Shown here piece after piece: positions 57,912 to 64,000 of a stretch of DNA of 64,000 bases. How positions within the stretch are numbered: position 1 is the first letter of the stretch; each line of letters begins with the position of its first letter. The position numbers were made by a program, and so were the translations under genes. Below the pieces are notes generated by a model. The model ran no database searches, was not told the DNA's origin, and saw only the letters and a program-made list of their open reading frames with translations. Source of the stretch: Elizabethkingia meningoseptica_A (GTDB lineage: Bacteria > Bacteroidota > Bacteroidia > Flavobacteriales > Weeksellaceae); contig NZ_JBJDLK010000006.1 in the NCBI RefSeq assembly GCF_045762675.1, forward strand, positions 1-64,000, given 5' to 3'.

Positions 57912-60900
57912 TTATAATTTAACAGTTAAGCTTAGTCCAAAGCTTCTGGTTCTGGGAACACCGAACTGCTCTATTCCCTGAGCATTTCCGGCACTAAATA
58001 CGGATTCAGGATCAACATTCGGTGTTTTCTTATACAGAATAAACAAGTTTCTGGCAACCAGCGAAAGAGACATTTCTTTTATTACAGGAATTTTCTTCAG
58101 CGGAATCTTATAACCGATAACAACCTGTCTCAGTTTTATAAAACTGGCATCATATACAAATTCTGAAGAAATATTTCTTAGCCCGTCATAGTAAGTCCTG
58201 AGATTCTCCGGAGCAATCACCATATCAACTGGTGCACCGTTTACATCCACACCTTTTATAGGCAATCCGTTTTCACGTCCTTCCAATGTAAGTTTTGTAA
58301 GTCCCATTCTTGTTCCGTATAAATCTGTACCGGAAAACAGACTACCCCCGAATTTTGCATCTATTAAAAAACTGAGTGTAAAAGATTTATATTTAAAATC
58401 ATTGCTTATCCCAAGTCCCCATGGATGCACACCTAACCCAAGTTCTTCCAAAGGTCCGCGGGCAATAGTTGCGGAACCACCACTTACATTATACACGGTA
58501 TTACCATTGGCATCTTTAAGAGGTCTGTAACCTTTAATTATACTATAAGGTCTTTTTACATCACTGGATACTATTGCATAGCCGTTTACAGAAGTTGCCA
58601 TGATAATAGAATTTAACTGATCTGTAAGCGCTTCTACCGTATTTTTATTATAAGAACCATTAAGTGTAACATCCCATGAAAAGTTTTTAGACTTTATTAC
58701 TTTTCCATTAATAAGAAGCTCTATTCCCCGGTTTCTCATTTTCCCGAGATTAAGTAATGATGTTGTTGCTCCTGATGAATTAGATATAGTAGTCTCCACA
58801 ATATCATTGGTTGTAGAACGGTCGTACCATGCAAAATCTACATTTAAACGATTCCTGAAAAAACCTAAATCAGTACCTACTTCATAAGTCGTGGAAGTTA
58901 GAGGACTGAGGGTAGAATTAGGAACTCTGTAATTGGTATACCCCTGCAGTTGCTGCCCGTTATGTCCTCCCTGCATCAGCATATAAGATGGATTCAATGC
59001 ATAAGGATCCGGAGTTGCTCCACCCACCTGTGCCCAGGAAGCCCTAAGCTTGGCATAAGAAACCCAACCCGGCATTTTCATAATATCTGATAGAATTAAA
59101 CTGGTTCCGACAGAAGGATAAAAAACAGAATTGTTATTAGCAGAAAGCGTTGAGAACCAGTCCTGACGACCGGTGAAATTTAAGAAAAATACATTTTTAT
59201 AATCCAGATCCAACGCACCATATACCGAGTTGGTTTTTGTTTTTCCATAAGGATAAGTATAATTTACTGTAGAGAGGTTTGTTAGTGAATAAAAATCATC
59301 AACAATAAATCCCGAACCCTCTATTCTGGTTTCATCCCTCACAGAGGTTCGTGAATTAACACCTACCATCGCATTGAGTGATATGCCCTTATAAATATCT
59401 TTTTTTGTGTAATTTAAAATTGCTTCTGAGTTTAATGTGGACAATGCCATTTTAGAACTCTGAAGATAGCCAATAGGGTTATTCAACGTTGTTTTAGGAA
59501 TATACCCCATAAAATTATAATTGGTATAGTCCTGTCCGATACGCCCCTGCAGGAATAAATCAGGCGTAAAGTTTAACTTAACATTTAACATCCCTATGAA
59601 GCGATTCTTAGTATCATTATTTTTAATCTTATTAATCACATACTGCGGGTTGGTGGCAATAGGAACAGGATTCCAGGCCATTTCTATTCCGTTAGCATCA
59701 TAACCAGGTGCCAAATTTCTTATATCTACTGTATTAGCAATCATATAAGCACCCCAGTTTGGATTTGCTTCAGCATCCGATACCGTAGGCCTGTTATTTG
59801 ATTTTTCAATATTGTATTGAGCCACGACATCAAATTTCAGCCAGTCTGTTAGATTTACATTGCTTGCGATATTAATTGTCTTTCTGTTAAAATCAGCATT
59901 GGGAAGAATATTCTCGTTATCCATATTAGAGAGAGAAAGACGTCCTGTTGCTTTTTCAGTTCCTCCGGATAAGGCTACAGAATTGGTATAAGTAGTTCCA
60001 GTTCTGTAAAAATTCCGGATATTATTCCGTTGCGGGCTATATGGTCTTTTTACACCGTCAAACTGTACCACATCCGAGCCGTCTATTTTAGCTCCCCATG
60101 ACCAGCGTCCTGTACTTACAGCCTCAGACTGCGTAAGTGGCTTTTTACCCCTGTCCCCTGCTCCGTATTCATATTGCCAGTCCGGTACAACAGCAACAGA
60201 TTCCATAGTATAGGACGTATTATACTCTACACCTATACCTTTCTGAGGTGTACCTCTTTTGGTGTGAATCAGAATTACACCATTTGCGGCATTTGCCCCG
60301 TACAAAGCTGCCGCTGTTCCTCCTTTCAGTACCGTTATACTTCTGATATCATCGGGATTAATTACCGTTGTACCATCTCCCCTGTCCACATTTATCCTCG
60401 TAAGATTGGCACCATTCCCAATCACAGGCAGATTAAGCTGAGTATTATCAATCGGTAAATCATTTACCACATACATAGGCTGATTATTCCCGTTAAGCGA
60501 ACCATTACCTCTTATAACAACTCTGCTGGAACCATTAGGCCCGGTTGCAGTACTACTGACGTTTACACCTGCTATTTTTCCGGTCAAGGCATTTGCTACA
60601 TTTGTTTCCTTTGCCTTATCAAACTGGTCCCCCTTAAGTTCAGTTATAGCATACGTAACGGATTTACCTACTTTTTTCACTCCCAATGCCGTAATAACAA
60701 CCTGTTCAATAACATTTTCAGATGGTTTAAGTCTGATGAGTATATCATTCAGACTTTCCACTTTATATTCCATTGTTGTATAGCCGGACATACTTACCAC
60801 TATGTAAGCCTCAGCCTCAGGAAGACTTAGTGTAAAATTTCCTTTTTCATCTGTAACCGTTGTTATTCCGGCATTGCTCTTGGCGTGCACAGTTGCACCT

Positions 60901-61055
60901 GCAACAGGACTTTCGTCATCCTGACTCACTACTTTTCCGGTAATTAATGTCTGATGAGCATTCTGCTCAATAGCATATTTTTTTACAACCACTCCATTCC
61001 CCTTCATCATATATGCCATTCCTCCAATAAATGTCAAAAACAATATTTTCTTCAT
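57912..61055 (-). CDS. SusC/RagA family TonB-linked outer-membrane protein
   Basis: This 1047-residue receptor has a signal sequence, a carboxypeptidase-D-like domain at about residues 35-115 (TLITGKVVSQDDESPVAGAT), TonB box region EQVVITALGVKK, plug domain (LTGKIAGVNVSSTATGPNG; INPDDIRSITVLKGGTAAALYG), and a 22-strand barrel ending RSFGLSLTVKL. It lacks the STN domain, so anti-sigma signalling is not expected. It is the first gene of the sugar-acid locus. The cargo is inferred from downstream genes as a sugar acid or its conjugate. Confidence 0.96.
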   Translation of the reverse strand: MKKILFLTFIGGMAYMMKGNGVVVKKYAIEQNAHQTLITGKVVSQDDESPVAGATVHAKSNAGITTVTDEKGNFTLSLPEAEAYIVVSMSGYTTMEYKVESLNDILIRLKPSENVIEQVVITALGVKKVGKSVTYAITELKGDQFDKAKETNVANALTGKIAGVNVSSTATGPNGSSRVVIRGNGSLNGNNQPMYVVNDLPIDNTQLNLPVIGNGANLTRINVDRGDGTTVINPDDIRSITVLKGGTAAALYGANAANGVILIHTKRGTPQKGIGVEYNTSYTMESVAVVPDWQYEYGAGDRGKKPLTQSEAVSTGRWSWGAKIDGSDVVQFDGVKRPYSPQRNNIRNFYRTGTTYTNSVALSGGTEKATGRLSLSNMDNENILPNADFNRKTINIASNVNLTDWLKFDVVAQYNIEKSNNRPTVSDAEANPNWGAYMIANTVDIRNLAPGYDANGIEMAWNPVPIATNPQYVINKIKNNDTKNRFIGMLNVKLNFTPDLFLQGRIGQDYTNYNFMGYIPKTTLNNPIGYLQSSKMALSTLNSEAILNYTKKDIYKGISLNAMVGVNSRTSVRDETRIEGSGFIVDDFYSLTNLSTVNYTYPYGKTKTNSVYGALDLDYKNVFFLNFTGRQDWFSTLSANNNSVFYPSVGTSLILSDIMKMPGWVSYAKLRASWAQVGGATPDPYALNPSYMLMQGGHNGQQLQGYTNYRVPNSTLSPLTSTTYEVGTDLGFFRNRLNVDFAWYDRSTTNDIVETTISNSSGATTSLLNLGKMRNRGIELLINGKVIKSKNFSWDVTLNGSYNKNTVEALTDQLNSIIMATSVNGYAIVSSDVKRPYSIIKGYRPLKDANGNTVYNVSGGSATIARGPLEELGLGVHPWGLGISNDFKYKSFTLSFLIDAKFGGSLFSGTDLYGTRMGLTKLTLEGRENGLPIKGVDVNGAPVDMVIAPENLRTYYDGLRNISSEFVYDASFIKLRQVVIGYKIPLKKIPVIKEMSLSLVARNLFILYKKTPNVDPESVFSAGNAQGIEQFGVPRTRSFGLSLTVKL

Positions 61056-61081
61056 AGCTATTTTGTTTTTTAATGTATTTC

Positions 61082-61089
61082 CAAATGTA
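61082..61089 (-). promoter_or_regulatory. -7 promoter element of the susC-led operon
   Basis: On the minus strand the element is TACATTTG, a perfect TAnnTTTG, 26 bases upstream of the susC start. The GCAT repeats begin about where the -33 element should be. Confidence 0.6.
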
Positions 61090-61110
61090 TATAAATTTTT
61101 TTCACATTCA

Positions 61111-61146
61111 GCATTTTTTTTGCATTATATTGCATTTTTTTTGCAT
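61111..61146. promoter_or_regulatory. Four GCAT repeats, candidate operator of the susC promoter
   Basis: GCAT occurs at 61111, 61122, 61132 and 61143 separated by T-rich 6-7 base spacers, a spacing of one helical turn. A further pair with the same 11-base period is at 61506 and 61517 (TGCATATTTTTTGCAT). The array overlaps the expected -33 region and is the best candidate binding site for the locus regulator. Confidence 0.5.
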
Positions 61147-61937
61147 TTATTGGATTTTAAAAATTTTAATCAATTCATTTACAATATATTATAAACGTTA
61201 CAAAAATGAAAAAATTGAAAGAAAACTAATTTAGAGCTTTAAATTACTGTAATACCGGGAATTGATTTATCATTTAACATATTGTATTTATATAAATACT
61301 TACAAGCGAAATTTAAATAACTGTTTAATTTTTAAATAATTATAAATTAAAATCTTATATAGAGTGTTATAAAGCAAAGCTCCTGAGGTTATTTATTAAT
61401 AATTCAGATTAAAAACATAAAACAAACAAAATAATTTATATTTTTCACAAGTAATAATATTTAAAATAAATTTGTGCAAAATAAAATTAGCAGGCAGTAT
61501 TTAATGCATATTTTTTGCATAAATTCAAAATCATCTCATTCATTGAATGAATATGATATAAACTTTTAATGAAACATAAACACTTTATACAATAACTTCA
61601 AACATATTAGCATATCGGTTTACACCATCTGAAACACCCTTTTTAAGCAAAATTTCTAAAAGAGTACTTGAATACCTTTTGAATTAATGAATAGTGTTAT
61701 AGTTTTTTTTACCTCAACTTATTTTTTATAAGCTGAGTATAAGTGAACAGATGACATTTCTAAAAAAAAATACTTCTGATTTTCGCAAAAATACACGGAT
61801 AACAGTTATTACATTTTAGATACCTAAAAATATCGCGATCTTTATTTATAATATCTTAACAGGGGAATTAAAATAAACTTATTATTTTTGCAACCGAAAC
61901 TAATAGTAATACTTATATATAGCTGAGTGAATTTAAT
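61147..61937. other. Long AT-rich divergent intergenic region
   Basis: These 791 bases lie between the susC operon and the hypothetical gene at 61938. Apart from the distal GCAT pair at 61505-61520, I saw no gene, terminator or repeat. Base composition is strikingly AT-rich compared with the flanking genes. Confidence 0.6.
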
Positions 61938-62267
61938 ATGAAGAGTATAAATTCATACATCATATTATTTCTATTGTCCTTTGCAAGTATTTTTAGTAAC
62001 GACTGGACAAATTCTGTTGCTAAAAATACGTCCAGTATACAGGACAATATTGTTGTTAACACCATAGATCTCGGTGATGACACCGAAATCAGTATATTAG
62101 TTTCAAGCAGGACAATTCATGTTCTGAAAAAAGTATTCTACGACGACTCTTATTTTTACAGCCTGCTGGCATCAACAGAAATAGGCAAAAAAGTATATGT
62201 TACAGAGCTACCCGTTCATATCAAATGTTCTGTAAAATCTTTTTTGCATTTACTACAGCTTTATTAG
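61938..62267 (+). CDS. Hypothetical secreted protein
   Basis: This 109-residue protein has a signal peptide (SYIILFLLSFASIFSN) and a short mature part (NIVVNTIDLGDDTEISILV, VYVTELPVHIKCSVKSF). It is encoded 145 bases before the efflux adaptor gene on the same strand. The family is not recognised. Confidence 0.6.
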   Translation: MKSINSYIILFLLSFASIFSNDWTNSVAKNTSSIQDNIVVNTIDLGDDTEISILVSSRTIHVLKKVFYDDSYFYSLLASTEIGKKVYVTELPVHIKCSVKSFLHLLQLY

Positions 62268-62412
62268 CACAAGTAATTATAATCAATTCTCTTAGTACAC
62301 CATGAAATAACTTCCCTGGCTTTAAACCATATGGGGAAGAAGACTTACTTCTTTAAAGACTGTGTAATAAGATCAATTTCATAAAATTACTTTTCATCTA
62401 AAATATTCAAAA

Positions 62413-63498
62413 ATGTATTTAAAACATGTGATAATCTGTATTGTTACAGTATTACTCATTACTTCATGCAGTAAAGCGGAAGAAACTAATAAAGAAGTAA
62501 AAGAAGTACCGGTATTAAAAATCAACCAGAAAGATACCCTGGTAAGCAATCATTTTGTAACCGATATTCAGGCAAAGAAAAATGTAGAAATCCATTCCAG
62601 AATTGCCGGTATCATGCAATACGTATCCGTTAATGAAGGACAGTTTGTAAAACAGGGACAGCGCCTTTTCAAAATTAATGATGCCGAACTACAAATGGAA
62701 CTTTTAAAGTCTAATGCCAGCCTGAAGCAGGCTGAAGCCGATGTGCGTATAGCAGAGGTAGAAGTGAAACAGATCCAGAGCCTTTATGATAAAAAATTTG
62801 TTGCGGCCAACGAACTGGAAATGGTAAAGGCAAAATTATCTTCTGCAAGAGCTAAGCTGGCTTATGCAGACGCAGAACGTAAATCTGTTTTGCAAAAAAT
62901 AAGCTTTACCAATATTGTAGCACCTTTTGATGGCGTTATCGACGTTATCCCTTATAAAGAAGGAAGTCTGGTAGAAAACGGTTCGTTATTAACGACTCTT
63001 TCCCAGCTTAATGAAATCTATGCTTACTTTTCCATTCCTGAAAACATGTATTTCGAAATGCTGGCCAACGACAAAATCGGGTCTCATCAAAAAATTGAAC
63101 TCGTACTTCCTAATGGTATAAAATATCAGTACAACGGTACACTTAGAACTGCCGAAGGTGAAATTGATAAAGCGACAGGTTCCATCCGTTATAAAGTAGT
63201 ATTTCCCAACCCTGATCATCTGATTAAACACGGTACTTCAGGGAAACTTATTATTTCGGAAAATCAACCGGATGCTATTCTGATTCCTCAGAAATCCACA
63301 TTCTCCATTCAGGATAAAACCTATGTTTTTGTGGTTGACAAACAGAATAAAGTGAAAATGAAAAACATCAGTATCGGAAGCACTTTAAGAGATTCCTATA
63401 TTGTTGAAAGCGGATTAAAAGCAGGTGATATCATTGTGTATGAAGGTACTCAGTCTTTAAGAGACGGCGAATTCATTCGTGTAAAAAAAACATACTAA
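62413..63498 (+). CDS. RND efflux periplasmic adaptor lipoprotein
   Basis: This 361-residue membrane fusion protein has lipobox LLITSC (Cys19), lipoyl halves (NVEIHSRIAGIMQYVSVNEG, QFVKQGQRLFKI; TNIVAPFDGVIDVIPYKEG), a helical hairpin (about residues 90-150) and beta-barrel and proximal domains to SLRDGEFIRVKK. It connects the RND pump encoded next (30 bases downstream) to an outer-membrane channel, with drug or toxin export as function. It is intact. Confidence 0.93.
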   Translation: MYLKHVIICIVTVLLITSCSKAEETNKEVKEVPVLKINQKDTLVSNHFVTDIQAKKNVEIHSRIAGIMQYVSVNEGQFVKQGQRLFKINDAELQMELLKSNASLKQAEADVRIAEVEVKQIQSLYDKKFVAANELEMVKAKLSSARAKLAYADAERKSVLQKISFTNIVAPFDGVIDVIPYKEGSLVENGSLLTTLSQLNEIYAYFSIPENMYFEMLANDKIGSHQKIELVLPNGIKYQYNGTLRTAEGEIDKATGSIRYKVVFPNPDHLIKHGTSGKLIISENQPDAILIPQKSTFSIQDKTYVFVVDKQNKVKMKNISIGSTLRDSYIVESGLKAGDIIVYEGTQSLRDGEFIRVKKTY

Positions 63499-63528
63499 TC
63501 CTTTCGTAATTCTAAAAAATAACTAGCA

Positions 63529-64000
63529 ATGGTAGAAATGTTTATCAGGCGAAAGGTTCTTTCGTTAGTAATCTCTATAATTATTGTCCTCATGGGAGTG
63601 CTGGCATTATTAAAACTGCCCATTACCCAGTTTCCGGATATTGTACCACCATCGGTAACCGTTACCGCTAAATATACAGGTGCAAATGCCGAAGTATCGG
63701 CCAATGCCGTAGCGCTTCCTCTGGAGCGCGCCATTAACGGTGTACCCGGAATGACCTATATGTCTACAGTAACATCCAATGATGGTCTTACCCTAATTCA
63801 GGTTTTCTTTGAAGTGGGAACTGATCCCGATGTGGCGGCCGTTAACGTTCAGAACAGGGTAACTACAGTTCTCGATGAGCTTCCTGAAGAAGTAATACGT
63901 GCAGGTGTTACCACTGAAAAAGAGGTTAACAGTATGCTGATGTATCTGAACATCACCAGTGCCGATGAAGGTCAGGATGAACAGTTCATCTATAACTTCA
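63529..64000 (+). CDS. RND efflux permease, truncated by the window edge
   Basis: The open frame from ATG 63529 to the edge encodes the start of a hydrophobe/amphiphile efflux pump of the AcrB/MexB type: MVEMFIRRKVLSLVISIIIV as the first membrane helix, LPITQFPDIVPPSVTVTAKY, ANAEVSANAVALPLERAING and VNVQNRVTTVLDELPEEV. About 157 residues are seen of roughly 1050 expected. It forms an operon with the adaptor. Confidence 0.95.
   Translation, partial: MVEMFIRRKVLSLVISIIIVLMGVLALLKLPITQFPDIVPPSVTVTAKYTGANAEVSANAVALPLERAINGVPGMTYMSTVTSNDGLTLIQVFFEVGTDPDVAAVNVQNRVTTVLDELPEEVIRAGVTTEKEVNSMLMYLNITSADEGQDEQFIYNF

Overview
The window is AT-rich chromosomal DNA of a member of the Bacteroidota, most probably a flavobacterium of the Weeksellaceae (Elizabethkingia/Chryseobacterium type). 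The grounds are SusC/SusD-type and other TonB receptors, fimbrillin and GLPGLI family proteins, Bacteroidota-type promoter elements (TAnnTTTG at -7), and short peptides with MKKLxxxEL...GG leaders of the kind common in Chryseobacterium and relatives. I saw no rRNA, tRNA, CRISPR array or complete insertion sequence.

Layout. 1-7.3 kb is an accessory, defence-like block: a start-less hsdS cassette, a tyrosine recombinase and hsdR (a candidate phase-variable type I restriction system), then an XRE regulator beside a P-loop NTPase plus PD-(D/E)XK nuclease pair, and a TraB/ChaN-like protein. 7.4-24.2 kb is a mixed region of envelope and housekeeping genes: an Omp85-like barrel, an HExxH lipoprotein, DUF1826, DUF3667, SRPBCC and MutS-like proteins, a lactonase, a TonB receptor, GLPGLI, and a serine hydrolase with an extra N-terminal domain. 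24.3-25.6 kb is a cluster of non-coding repeats. 25.6-26.9 kb holds an XRE/membrane protein and an orphan GG-leader peptide.

27.2-36.8 kb is a minus-strand locus for surface capture and cleavage of a phosphate-containing polymer, probably extracellular nucleic acid: a fimbrillin-nuclease fusion, a fimbrillin lipoprotein, a TonB receptor, a DUF5689 lipoprotein, an endonuclease/exonuclease/phosphatase protein and a clostripain-like peptidase. Two of its lipoproteins share a C-terminal module.

40.2-49.5 kb is the most striking region: a minus-strand cluster with a C39-peptidase ABC exporter, an HlyD-type adaptor, a VKOR-thioredoxin disulfide-forming protein with a degenerate C39-like N-terminus, and seven small GG-leader, cysteine-rich precursors, most of them too short for ordinary ORF calling. 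Three precursors share a C-C-CC-C-C framework typical of knottins (inhibitor cystine knots). An Ntn amidase and a GLPGLI protein flank them. The proposed flow is leader recognition, disulfide formation by the VKOR-Trx protein, leader removal at GG and export.

49.7-61.1 kb is a sugar-acid utilisation locus: DeoR regulator, M19 dipeptidase, fold-III PLP enzyme, KDPG aldolase, KDG kinase, RidA, GntP transporter and a SusD/SusC pair. The set fits catabolism of an amino sugar acid such as D-glucosaminate through KDG and KDPG to pyruvate and glyceraldehyde-3-phosphate. 61.9-64.0 kb starts an RND efflux operon (adaptor plus truncated permease).
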